From Thereva unica (Eukaryota > Arthropoda > Insecta > Diptera > Therevidae): 64,000 bases of DNA. The notes below the pieces were generated by a model. The model had not been told where the DNA came from. It did not search any database and saw only the letters and a program-made list of their open reading frames with translations. A program made the translations under genes and the position numbers. Below are positions 43,264 to 57,179 of this stretch, piece after piece. Numbering within the stretch: the stretch's first letter is position 1; every line of letters starts with the position of its first letter. The stretch lies in NCBI GenBank assembly GCA_949987705.1, contig CATLJY010000934.1, positions 39,107 to 103,106 of the forward strand, read 5' to 3'.

Positions 43264-43678
43264 TCATATTTTTGAATCATCAATATGTCTTTCTTTGCTT
43301 TTGATTAGAGCCTGACAAATTTCGGGTAAACTTGAAACTAATTTTTCTTATGTTGATGTGGTTATTTTTCGACATTGGTCTTCTAAAATTCTCCCCAAGC
43401 CTTCTTGAGATATAGGGTAATTTTTCCGTGTTTTTCCATTTAATTCCACAGCAGCTCTATCGGATTCAAGTCTGTCGACTGTGGAGGCCATTTCATGACT
43501 TTTAAGTAATTCAGTTCTTTTACTTCCAAGAATTGCTTGCATAGCTTGGTTGTGTGTTTAGGGTCGTTGTCTTGTTGAAAAATAAACCCTGGACCCATTA
43601 AACGGCTCCCAGAAGGAACCAAGGAACAGCATGATTTTGAAATATGACCTTGTAACCTGTTCTATTTAGTATTCCGTG
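43264..43678 (-). pseudogene. Tc1-family transposase C-terminal remnant
   Basis: Read on the minus strand, the remnant begins near 43678 with a GILNRT-like segment that is in a different frame from what follows. At 43612-43627 an imperfect 8-bp tandem duplication (GTTCCTT repeated) shifts the frame. The next frame carries the second catalytic aspartate in FIFQQDNDPKHT and the glutamate in WPPQSTDLNPIE, ending at LLWN plus stop near 43440. A third frame resumes at VELNGK, reads PISQEGLGRILED, meets one in-frame TAA (43348-43350), then continues through LPEICQALIKSK to TGA at 43264-43266. This last segment resembles the usual Tc1 C-terminus. The N-terminal helix-turn-helix region and first aspartate are absent. 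The D-to-E interval is 37 residues rather than the 34 usual for Tc1, suggesting a DD37E-type relative or a small in-frame insertion. Confidence 0.88.
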
Positions 43679-43711
43679 TATTCTTACAATATAGAATACA
43701 GAAATATACTA

Positions 43712-43738
43712 GTGTTCAAATACTTTTGGACGGTAGTG
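43712..43738 (-). repeat. right terminal inverted repeat of the Tc1 relic
   Basis: This 27-nt terminal repeat ends CGGTAGTG on the plus strand and matches the left terminus in inverted orientation at 25 of 27 bases. The transposase remnant begins only about 35 nt inside it, so the internal deletion joined the 5' end of the element to the C-terminal third of the gene. Confidence 0.92.
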
Positions 43739-43740
43739 TA
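43739..43740. other. TA target-site duplication, right
   Basis: TA follows the right terminus and pairs with TA at 43122-43123. The satellite then continues in register with TATTCATC. Confidence 0.9.
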
Positions 43741-45179
43741 TATTCATCAAATACATCGAAAATAACTTAAATTCACTTTATTCATCGAAATTAAGTTATA
43801 TTCATCAAATACATCGAAAATAACTTAAATTCACTTTATTCATCGAAATTAAGTTACATTCATCAAATACATCGAAAATAACCTAAATTCACTTTATTCA
43901 TCGAAATTAAGTTATATTCATCAAATACATCGAAAATAACTTAAATTCACTTTATTCATCGAAATTAAGTTACATTCATCAAATACATCGAAAATTACCT
44001 AAATTCACTTTATTCATCGAAATTAAGTTATATTCATCAAATACATCGAAAATAACCTAAATTCACTTTATTCATCGAAATTAAGTTACATTCATCAAAT
44101 ACATCGAAAATAACTTAAATTCACTTTATTCATCGAAATTAAGTTATATTCATCGAGTACATCGAAAATAACTTAAGTTCACTCTATTCATCGAAATTAA
44201 GTTACATTCATCAAATACATCGAAAATAACCTAAATTCACTTTATTCATCGAAATTAAGTTACATTCATCGAGTACATCGAAAATAACTTAAATTCACTT
44301 TATTCATCGAAATTAAGTTACATTCATCAAATACATCGAAAATAACCTAAATTCACTTTATTCATCGAAATTAAGTTACATTCATCAAATACATCGAAAA
44401 TAACCTAAATTCACTTTATTCATCGAAATTAAGTTATATTCATCAAATACATCGAAAATAACCTAAATTCACTTTATTCATCGAAATTAAGTTACATTCA
44501 TCAAATACATCGAAAATAACTTAAATTCACTTTATTCATCGAAATTAAGTTATATTCATCGAGTACATCGAAAATAACTTAAGTTCACTCTATTCATCGA
44601 AATTAAGTTACATTCATCAAATACATCGAAAATAACCTAAATTCACTTTATTCATCGAAATTAAGTTACATTCATCGAGTACATTGAAAATAACTTAAAT
44701 TCACTTTATTCATCGAAATTAAGTTACATTCATCAAATACATCGAAAATAACTTAAATTCACTCTATTCATCGAAATTAAGTTACATTCATCGAGTACAT
44801 CGAAAATAACCTAAATTCACTTTATTCATCGAAATTAAGTTACATTCATCAAATACATCGAAAATAACCTAAATTCACTTTATTCATCGAAATTAAGTTA
44901 TATTCATCAAATACATCGAAAATAACTTAAATTCACTTTATTCATCGAAATTAAGTTATATTCATCAAATACATCGAAAATAACTTAAATTCACTTTATT
45001 CATCGAAATTAAGTTACATTCATCAAATACATCGAAAATAACTTAAATTCACTTTATTCATCGAAATTAAGTTATATTCATCAAATACATCGAAAATAAC
45101 TTAAATTCACTTTATTCATCGAAATTAAGTTACATTCATCAAATACATCGAAAATAACCTAAATTCACTTTATTCATCG

Positions 45180-48100
45180 AAATTAAGTTACATTCATCAA
45201 ATACATCGAAAATAACCTAAATTCACTTTATTCATCGAAATTAAGTTACATTCATCGAGTACATCGAAAATAACTTAAATTCACTTTATTCATCGAAATT
45301 AAGTTACATTCATCAAATACATCGAAAATAACTTAAATTCACTCTATTCATCGAAATTAAGTTACATTCATCGAGTACATCGAAAATAACCTAAATTCAC
45401 TTTATTCATCGAAATTAAGTTACATTCATCAAATACATCGAAAATAACCTAAATTCCCTTTATTCATCGAAATTAAGTTATATTCATCAAATACATCGAA
45501 AATAACTTAAATTCACTTTATTCATCGAAATTAAGTTATATTCATCAAATACATCGAAAATAACTTAAATTCACTTTATTCATCGAAATTAAGTTACATT
45601 CATCAAATACATCGAAAATAACTTAAATTCACTTTATTCATCGAAATTAAGTTACATTCATCAAATACATCGAAAATAACTTAAATTCACTTTATTCATC
45701 GAAATTAAGTTATATTCATCAAATACATCGAAAATAACTTAAATTCACTTTATTCATCGAAATTAAGTTACATTCATCGAGTACATCGAAAATAACTTAA
45801 ATTCACTTTATTCATCGAAATTAAGTTACATTCATCAAATACATCGAAAATAACTTAAATTCACTCTATTCATCGAAATTAAGTTACATTCATCGAGTAC
45901 ATCGAAAATAAACTAAATTCACTTTATTCATCGAAATTAAGTTACATTCATCAAATACATCGAAAATAACCTAAATTCACTTTATTCATCGAAATTAAGT
46001 TATATTCATCAAATACATCGAAAATAACTTAAATTCACTTTATTCATCGAAATTAAGTTACATTCATCAAATACATCGAAAATAACTTAAATTCACTTTA
46101 TTCATCGAAATTAAGTTATATTCATCAAATACATCGAAAATAACTTAAATTCACTTTATTCATCGAAATTAAGTTATATTCATCAAATACATCGAAAATA
46201 ACTTAAATTCACTCTATTCATCGAAATTAAGTTACATTCATCGAGTACATCGAAAATAACCTAAATTCACTTTATTCATCGAAATTAAGTTACATTCATC
46301 AAATACATCGAAAATAACCTAAATTCACTTTATTCATCGAAATTAAGTTATATTCATCAAATACATCGAAAATAACTTAAATTCACTTTATTCATCGAAA
46401 TTAAGTTATATTCATCAAATACATCGAAAATAACTTAAATTCACTTTATTCATCGAAATTAAGTTACATTCATCAAATACATCGAAAATAACCTAAATTC
46501 ACTTTATTCATCGAAATTAAGTTATATTCATCAAATACATCGAAAATAACTTAAATTCACTTTATTCATCGAAATTAAGTTACATTCATCAAATACATCG
46601 AAAATAACCTAAATTCACTTTATTCATCGAAATTAAGTTACATTCATCAAATACATCGAAAATAACCTAAATTCACTTTATTCATCGAAATTAAGTTACA
46701 TTCATCAAATACATCGAAAATAACTTAAATTCACTTTATTCATCGAAATTAAGTTATATTCATCGAGTACATCGAAAATAACTTAAGTTCACTCTATTCA
46801 TCGAAATTAAGTTACATTCATCAAATACATCGAAAATAACCTAAATTCACTTTATTCATCGAAATTAAGTTACATTCATCAAATACATCGAAAATAACCT
46901 AAATTCACTTTATTCATCGAAATTAAGTTACATTCATCAAATACATCGAAAATAACTTAAATTCACTTTATTCATCGAAATTAAGTTATATTCATCGAGT
47001 ACATCGAAAATAACTTAAATTCACTTTATTCATCGAAATTAAGTTACATTCATCAAATACATCGAAAATAACTTAAATTCACTTTATTCATCGAAATTAA
47101 GTTATATTCATCGAGTACATCGAAAATAACCTAAATTCACTTTATTCATCGAAATTAAGTTACATTCATCAAATACATCGAAAATAACCTAAATTCACTT
47201 TATTCATCGAAATTAAGTTATATTCATCAAATACATCGAAAATAACCTAAATTCACTTTATTCATCGAAATTAAGTTATATTCATCAAATACATCGAAAA
47301 TAACTTAAATTCACTTTATTCATCGAAATTAAGTTACATTCATCAAATACATCGAAAATAACCTAAATTCACTTTATTCATCGAAATTAAGTTACATTCA
47401 TCAAATACATCGAAAATAACCTAAATTCACTTTATTCATCGAAATTAAGTTATATTCATCAAATACATCGAAAATAACTTAAATTCACTTTATTCATCGA
47501 AATTAAGTTACATTCATCAAATACATCGAAAATAACCTAAATTCACTTTATTCATCGAAATTAAGTTACATTCATCAAATACATCGAAAATAACCTAAAT
47601 TCACTTTATTCATCGAAATTAAGTTACATTCATCAAATACATCGAAAATAACCTAAATTCACTTTATTCATCGAAATTAAGTTATATTCATCAAATACAT
47701 CGAAAATAACCTAAATTCACTTTATTCATCGAAATTAAGTTATATTCATCAAATACATCGAAAATAACCTAAATTCACTCTATTCATCGAAATTAAGTTA
47801 TATTCATCAAATACATCGAAAATAACTTAAATTCACTTTATTCATCGAAATTAAGTTACATTCATCAAATACATCGAAAATAACCTAAATTCACTTTATT
47901 CATCGAAATTAAGTTACATTCATCAAATACATCGAAAATAACCTAAATTCACTTTATACATCGAAATTAAGTTATATTCATCAAATACATCGAAAATAAC
48001 CTAAATTCACTTTATTCATCGAAATTAAGTTATATTCATCAAATACATCGAAAATAACCTAAATTCACTTTATTCATCGAAATTAAGTTATATTCATCGA

Positions 48101-51100
48101 GTACATCGAAAATAACCTAAATTCACTTTATTCATCGAAATTAAGTTACATTCATCAAATACATCGAAAATAACTTAAATTCACTTTATTCATCGAAATT
48201 AAGTTACATTCATCAAATACATCGAAAATAACCTAAATTCACTTTATTCATCGAAATTAAGTTATATTCATCAAATACATCGAAAATAACTTAAATTCAC
48301 TTTATTCATCGAAATTAAGTTACATTCATCAAATACATCGAAAATAACCTAAATTCACTTTATTCATCGAAATTAAGTTACATTCATCAAATACATCGAA
48401 AATAACCTAAATTCACTTTATTCATCGAAATTAAGTTATATTCATCAAATACATCGAAAATAACTTAAATTCACTTTATTCATCGAAATTAAGTTACATT
48501 CATCAAATACATCGAAAATAACCTAAATTCACTTTATTCATCGAAATTAAGTTATATTCATCAAATACATCGAAAATAACTTAAATTCACTTTATTCATC
48601 GAAATTAAGTTACATTCATCAAATACATCGAAAATAACCTAAATTCACTTTATTCATCGAAATTAAGTTACATTCATCAAATACATCGAAAATAACCTAA
48701 ATTCACTTTATTCATCGAAATTAAGTTACATTCATCAAATACATCGAAAATAACCTAAATTCACTTTATTCATCAAAATTAAGTTATATTCATCAAATAC
48801 ATCGAAAATAACTTAAATTCACTTTATTCATCGAAATTAAGTTACATTCATCAAATACATCGAAAATAACCTAAATTCACTTTATTCATCGAAATTAAGT
48901 TACATTCATCAAATACATCGAAAATAACCTAAATTCACTTTATTCATCGAAATTAAGTTACATTCATCAAATACATCGAAAATAACCTAAATTCACTTTA
49001 TTCATCGAAATTAAGTTACATTCATCAAATACATCGAAAATAACCTAAATTCACTTTATTCATCGAAATTAAGTTATATTCATCAAATACATCGAAAATA
49101 ACTTAAATTCACTTTATTCATCGAAATTAAGTTACATTCATCAAATACATCGAAAATAACCTAAATTCACTTTATTCATCGAAATTAAGTTACATTCATC
49201 AAATACATCGAAAATAACCTAAATTCACTTTATTCATCGAAATTAAGTTACATTCATCGAGTACATCGAAAATAACTTAAATTCACTTTATTCATCGAAA
49301 TTAAGTTACATTCATCAAATACATCGAAAATAACTTAAATTCACTCTATTCATCGAAATTAAGTTACATTCATCGAGTACATCGAAAATAACCTAAATTC
49401 ACTTTATTCATCGAAATTAAGTTACATTCATCAAATACATCGAAAATAACCTAAATTCCCTTTATTCATCGAAATTAAGTTATATTCATCAAATACATCG
49501 AAAATAACTTAAATTCACTTTATTCATCGAAATTAAGTTATATTCATCAAATACATCGAAAATAACTTAAATTCACTTTATTCATCGAAATTAAGTTACA
49601 TTCATCAAATACATCGAAAATAACTTAAATTCACTTTATTCATCGAAATTAAGTTACATTCATCAAATACATCGAAAATAACTTAAATTCACTTTATTCA
49701 TCGAAATTAAGTTATATTCATCAAATACATCGAAAATAACTTAAATTCACTTTATTCATCGAAATTAAGTTACATTCATCGAGTACATCGAAAATAACTT
49801 AAATTCACTTTATTCATCGAAATTAAGTTACATTCATCAAATACATCGAAAATAACTTAAATTCACTCTATTCATCGAAATTAAGTTACATTCATCGAGT
49901 ACATCGAAAATAAACTAAATTCACTTTATTCATCGAAATTAAGTTACATTCATCAAATACATCGAAAATAACCTAAATTCACTTTATTCATCGAAATTAA
50001 GTTATATTCATCAAATACATCGAAAATAACTTAAATTCACTTTATTCATCGAAATTAAGTTACATTCATCAAATACATCGAAAATAACTTAAATTCACTT
50101 TATTCATCGAAATTAAGTTATATTCATCAAATACATCGAAAATAACTTAAATTCACTTTATTCATCGAAATTAAGTTATATTCATCAAATACATCGAAAA
50201 TAACTTAAATTCACTTTATTCATCGAAATTAAGTTACATTCATCGAGTACATCGAAAATAACTTAAATTCACTTTATTCATTGAAATTAAGTTACATTCA
50301 TCAAATACATCGAAAATAACTTAAATTCACTCTATTCATCGAAATTAAGTTACATTCATCGAGTACATCGAAAATAACCTAAATTCACTTTATTCATCGA
50401 AATTAAGTTACATTCATCAAATACATCGAAAATAACCTAAATTCACTTTATTCATCGAAATTAAGTTATATTCATCAAATACATCGAAAATAACTTAAAT
50501 TCACTTTATTCATCGAAATTAAGTTATATTCATCAAATACATCGAAAATAACTTAAATTCACTTTATTCATCGAAATTAAGTTACATTCATCAAATACAT
50601 CGAAAATAACCTAAATTCACTTTATTCATCGAAATTAAGTTATATTCATCAAATACATCGAAAATAACTTAAATTCACTTTATTCATCGAAATTAAGTTA
50701 CATTCATCAAATACATCGAAAATAACCTAAATTCACTTTATTCATCGAAATTAAGTTACATTCATCAAATACATCGAAAATAACCTAAATTCACTTTATT
50801 CATCGAAATTAAGTTACATTCATCAAATACATCGAAAATAACTTAAATTCACTTTATTCATCGAAATTAAGTTATATTCATCGAGTACATCGAAAATAAC
50901 TTAAGTTCACTCTATTCATCGAAATTAAGTTACATTCATCAAATACATCGAAAATAACCTAAATTCACTTTATTCATCGAAATTAAGTTACATTCATCAA
51001 ATACATCGAAAATAACCTAAATTCACTTTATTCATCGAAATTAAGTTACATTCATCAAATACATCGAAAATAACTTAAATTCACTTTATTCATCGAAATT

Positions 51101-53170
51101 AAGTTATATTCATCGAGTACATCGAAAATAACTTAAATTCACTTTATTCATCGAAATTAAGTTACATTCATCAAATACATCGAAAATAACTTAAATTCAC
51201 TTTATTCATCGAAATTAAGTTATATTCATCGAGTACATCGAAAATAACCTAAATTCACTTTATTCATCGAAATTAAGTTACATTCATCAAATACATCGAA
51301 AATAACCTAAATTCACTTTATTCATCGAAATTAAGTTATATTCATCAAATACATCGAAAATAACCTAAATTCACTTTATTCATCGAAATTAAGTTATATT
51401 CATCAAATACATCGAAAATAACTTAAATTCACTTTATTCATCGAAATTAAGTTACATTCATCAAATACATCGAAAATAACCTAAATTCACTTTATTCATC
51501 GAAATTAAGTTACATTCATCAAATACATCGAAAATAACCTAAATTCACTTTATTCATCGAAATTAAGTTATATTCATCAAATACATCGAAAATAACTTAA
51601 ATTCACTTTATTCATCGAAATTAAGTTACATTCATCAAATACATCGAAAATAACCTAAATTCACTTTATTCATCGAAATTAAGTTACATTCATCAAATAC
51701 ATCGAAAATAACCTAAATTCACTTTATTCATCGAAATTAAGTTACATTCATCAAATACATCGAAAATAACCTAAATTCACTTTATTCATCGAAATTAAGT
51801 TATATTCATCAAATACATCGAAAATAACCTAAATTCACTTTATTCATCGAAATTAAGTTATATTCATCAAATACATCGAAAATAACCTAAATTCACTCTA
51901 TTCATCGAAATTAAGTTATATTCATCAAATACATCGAAAATAACTTAAATTCACTTTATTCATCGAAATTAAGTTACATTCATCAAATACATCGAAAATA
52001 ACCTAAATTCACTTTATTCATCGAAATTAAGTTACATTCATCAAATACATCGAAAATAACCTAAATTCACTTTATTCATCGAAATTAAGTTATATTCATC
52101 AAATACATCGAAAATAACCTAAATTCACTTTATTCATCGAAATTAAGTTATATTCATCAAATACATCGAAAATAACCTAAATTCACTTTATTCATCGAAA
52201 TTAAGTTATATTCATCGAGTACATCGAAAATAACCTAAATTCACTTTATTCATCGAAATTAAGTTACATTCATCAAATACATCGAAAATAACTTAAATTC
52301 ACTTTATTCATCGAAATTAAGTTACATTCATCAAATACATCGAAAATAACCTAAATTCACTTTATTCATCGAAATTAAGTTATATTCATCAAATACATCG
52401 AAAATAACTTAAATTCACTTTATTCATCGAAATTAAGTTACATTCATCAAATACATCGAAAATAACCTAAATTCACTTTATTCATCGAAATTAAGTTACA
52501 TTCATCAAATACATCGAAAATAACCTAAATTCACTTTATTCATCGAAATTAAGTTATATTCATCAAATACATCGAAAATAACTTAAATTCACTTTATTCA
52601 TCGAAACTAAGTTACATTCATCAAATACATCGAAAATAACCTAAATTCACTTTATTCATCGAAATTAAGTTATATTCATCAAATACATCGAAAATAACTT
52701 AAATTCACTTTATTCATCGAAATTAAGTTACATTCATCAAATACATCGAAAATAACCTAAATTCACTTTATTCATCGAAATTAAGTTACATTCATCAAAT
52801 ACATCGAAAATAACCTAAATTCACTTTATTCATCGAAATTAAGTTACATTCATCAAATACATCGAAAATAACCTAAATTCACTTTATTCATCAAAATTAA
52901 GTTATATTCATCAAATACATCGAAAATAACTTAAATTCACTTTATTCATCGAAATTAAGTTACATTCATCAAATACATCGAAAATAACCTAAATTCACTT
53001 TATTCATCGAAATTAAGTTACATTCATCAAATACATCGAAAATAACCTAAATTCACTTTATTCATCGAAATTAAGTTACATTCATCAAATACATCGAAAA
53101 TAACCTAAATTCACTTTATTCATCGAAATTAAGTTATATTCATCAAATACATCGAAAATAACCTAAATTC
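45180..53170 (-). repeat. tandem duplication of 69-71 monomers (4002-4118 bp)
   Basis: Rare markers recur at 4002 bp (69 monomers): AAATTCCC at 45451 and 49453, and AACTAAAT at 45911 and 49913. Farther right the spacing is 4118 bp (71 monomers): the GAGTAC + TTAAGTTCACTC pair at 46761 and 50879, and CATCAAAATT at 48771 and 52889. The two copies are nearly adjacent, and one gained or lost two monomers between 45.9 and 46.8 kb. Edges are approximate. Confidence 0.82.
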
Positions 53171-56100
53171 ACTTTATTCATCGAAATTAGGTTATATTCA
53201 TCAAATACATCGAAAATAACTTAAATTCACTTTATTCATCGAAATTAAGTTATATTCATCAAATACATCGAAAATAACCTAAATTCACTTTATTCATCGA
53301 AATTAAGTTACATTCATCAAATACATCGAAAATAACTTAAATTCACTTTATTCATCGAAATTAAGTTATATTCATCGAGTACATCGAAAATAACTTAAGT
53401 TCACTCTATTCATCGAAATTAAGTTACATTCATCAAATACATCGAAAATAACCTAAATTTACTTTATTCATCGAAATTAAGTTACATTCATCAAATACAT
53501 CGAAAATAACTTAAATTCACTTTATTCATCGAAATTAAGTTACATTCATCAAATACATCGAAAATAACCTAAATTCACTTTATTCATCGAAATTAAGTTA
53601 CATTCATCAAATACATCGAAAATAACCTAAATTCACTTTATTCATCGAAATTAAGTTATATTCATCAAATACATCGAAAATAACTTAAATTCACTTTATT
53701 CATCGAAATTAAGTTATATTCATCAAATACATCGAAAATAACTTAAATTCACTTTATTCATCGAAATTAAGTTACATTCATCAAATACATCGAAAATAAC
53801 CTAAATTCACTTTATTCATCGAAATTAAGTTACATTCATCAAATACATCGAAAATAACCTAAATTCACTTTATTCATCGAAATTAAGTTATATTCATCAA
53901 ATACATCGAAAATAACCTAAATTCACTTTATTCATCGAAATTAAGTTATATTCATCAAATACATCGAAAATAACTTAAGTTCACTTTATTCATCGAAATT
54001 AAGTTATATTCATCAAATACATCGAAAATAACCTAAATTCACTTTATTCATCGAAATTAAGTTACATTCATCAAATACATCGAAAGTAACTTAAATTCAC
54101 TTTATTCATCGAAATTAAGTTACATTCATCAAATACATCGAAAATAACCTAAATTCACTTTATTCATCGAAATTAAGTTACATTCATCAAATACATCGAA
54201 AATAACCTAAATTCACTTTATTCATCGAAATTAAGTTATATTCATCAAATACATCGAAAATAACTTAAATTCACTTTATTCATCGAAATTAAGTTATATT
54301 CATCAAATACATCGAAAATAATCTAAATTCACTTTATTCATCGAAATTAAGTCATATTCATCGAGTACATCGAAAATAACTTAAGTTCACTTTATTCATC
54401 GAAATTAAGTTATATTCATCAAATACATCGAAAATAACCTAAATTCACTTTATTCATCGAAATTAAGTTACATTCATCAAATACATCGAAAATAACCTAA
54501 ATTCACTTTATTCATCGAAATTAAGTTACATTCATCAAATACATCGAAAATAACTTAAATTCACTCTATTCATCGAAATTAAGTTATATTCATCAAATAC
54601 ATCGAAAATAACCTAAATTCACTTTATTCATCGAAATTAAGTTACATTCATCAAATACATCGAAAATAACCTAAATTCACTTTATTCATCGAAATTAAGT
54701 TACATTCATCAAATACATCGAAAATAACTTAAATTCGCTTTATTCATCGAAATTAAGTTATATTCATCAAATACATCGAAAATAACTTAAATTCACTTTA
54801 TTCATCGAAATTAAGTTACATTCATCAAATACATCGAAAATAACCTAAATTCACTTTATTCATCGAAATTAAGTTATATTCATCGAGTACATCGAAAATA
54901 ACTTAAGTTCACTTTATTCATCGAAATTAAGTTATATTCATCGAGTACATCGAAAATAACCTAAATTCACTTTATTCATCGAAATTAAGTTATATTCATC
55001 AAATACATCGAAAATAACTTAAATTCACTTTATTCATCGAAATTAAGTTACATTCATCAAATACATCGAAAATAACCTAAATTCACTTTATTCATCGAAA
55101 TTAAGTTACATTCATCAAATACATCGAAAATAACCTAAATTCACTTTATTCATCGAAATTAAGTTATATTCATCAAATACATCGAAAATAACCTAAATTC
55201 ACTTTATTCATCGAAATTAAGTTACATTCATCAAATACATCGAAAATAACCTAAATTCACTTTATTCATCGAAATTAAGTTACATTCATCAAATACATCG
55301 AAAATAACCTAAATTCACTTTATTCATCGAAATTAAGTTACATTCATCAAATACATCGAAAATAACCTAAATTCACTTTATTCATCGAAATTAAGTTATA
55401 TTCATCAAATACATCGAAAATAACTTAAATTCACTTTATTCATCGAAATTAAGTTATATTCATCAAATACATCGAAAATAACCTAAATTCACTTTATTCA
55501 TCGAAATTAAGTTACATTCATCAAATACATCGAAAATAACTTAAATTCACTTTATTCATCGAAATTAAGTTACATTCATCAAATACATCGAAAATAACCT
55601 AAATTCACTTTATTCATCGAAATTAAGTTACATTCATCAAATACATCGAAAATAACCTAAATTCACTTTATTCATCGAAATTAAGTTATATTCATCAAAT
55701 ACATCGAAAATAACTTAAATTCACTCTATTCATCGAAATTAAGTTACATTCATCAAATACATCGAAAATAACCTAAATTCACTTTATTCATCGAAATTAA
55801 GTTATATTTATCGAGTACATCGAAAATAACTTAAGTTCACTTTATTCATCGAAATTAAGTTATATTCATCGAGTACATCGAAAATAACCTAAATTCACTT
55901 TATTCATCGAAATTAAGTTATATTCATCAAATACATCGAAAATAACTTAACTTCACTTTATTCATCGAAATTAAGTTACATTCATCAAATACATCGAAAA
56001 TAACCTAAATTCACTTTATTCATCGAAATTAAGTTATATTCATCAAATACATCGAAAATAACTTAAATTCACTTTATTCATCGAAATTAAGTTACATTCA

Positions 56101-57179
56101 TCAAATACATCGAAAATAACTTAAATTCACTTTATTCATCGAAATTAAGTTATATTCATCAAATACATCGAAAATAACTTAAATTCACTTTATTCATCGA
56201 AATTAAGTTACATTCATCAAATACATCGAAAATAACTTAAATTCACTCTATTCATCGAAATTAAGTTACATTCATCAAATACATCGAAAATAACCTAAAT
56301 TCACTTTATTCATCGAAATTAAGTTATATTCATCAAATACATCGAAAATAACTTAAGTTCACTTTATTCATCGAAATTAAGTTATATTCATCAAATACAT
56401 CGAAAATAACTTAAATTCGCTTTATTCATCGAAATTAAGTTATATTCATCAAATACATCGAAAATAACTTAAATTCACTTTATTCATCGAAATTAAGTTA
56501 TATTCATCAAATACATCGAAAATAACTTAAATTCACTTTATTCATCGAAATTAAGTTATATTCATCGAGTACATCGAAAATAACTTAAATTCACTTTATT
56601 CATCGAAATTAAGTTATATTCATCAAATACATCGAAAATAACTTAAATTCACTTTATTCATCGAAATTAAGTTATATTCATCAAATACATCGAAAATAAC
56701 TTAAATTCACTTTATTCATCGAAATTAAGTTATATTCATCGAGTACATCGAAAATAACTTAAATTCACTTTATTCATCGAAATTAAGTTATATTCATCAA
56801 ATACATCGAAAATAACTTAAATTCACTTTATTCATCGAAATTAAGTTACATTCATCAAATACATCGAAAATAACTTAAATTCACTCTATTCATCGAAATT
56901 AAGTTATATTCATCAAATACATCGAAAATAACTTAAGTTCACTTTATTCATCGAAATTAAGTTACATTCATCAAATACATCGAAAATAACCTAAATTCAC
57001 TTTATTCATCGAAATTAAGTTACATTCATCAAATACATCGAAAATAACTTAAGTTCACTTTATTCATCGAAATTAAGTTACATTCATCAAATACATCGAA
57101 AATAACCTAAATTCACTTTATTCATCGAAATTAAGTTACATTCATCAAATACATCGAAAATAACTTAAATTCACTTTAT

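Larger units (their letters stand above)
43124..43738 (-). mobile_element. Tc1/mariner transposon relic, internally deleted
   Basis: This 615-bp element has terminal inverted repeats of 27 bp (43124-43150 and 43712-43738, 25/27 identical, beginning CACTACCG) and a TA target duplication. Between them lies the C-terminal part of a Tc1-family transposase on the minus strand, broken by frameshifts and a stop. Full-length Tc1 elements usually measure 1.3-1.7 kb, so roughly 1 kb encoding the DNA-binding domain and the first catalytic aspartate is missing. The element cannot encode its own transposition and could move only if supplied with transposase in trans. It occurs once here and sits cleanly in a reverse satellite monomer. 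Confidence 0.93.

Noticed and set aside
43348..43542. 64-codon minus-strand open frame
   Set aside because: Its first half is an out-of-frame shadow of the catalytic segment. Only its second half (from VELNGK on) is part of the transposase remnant, already included in the pseudogene.
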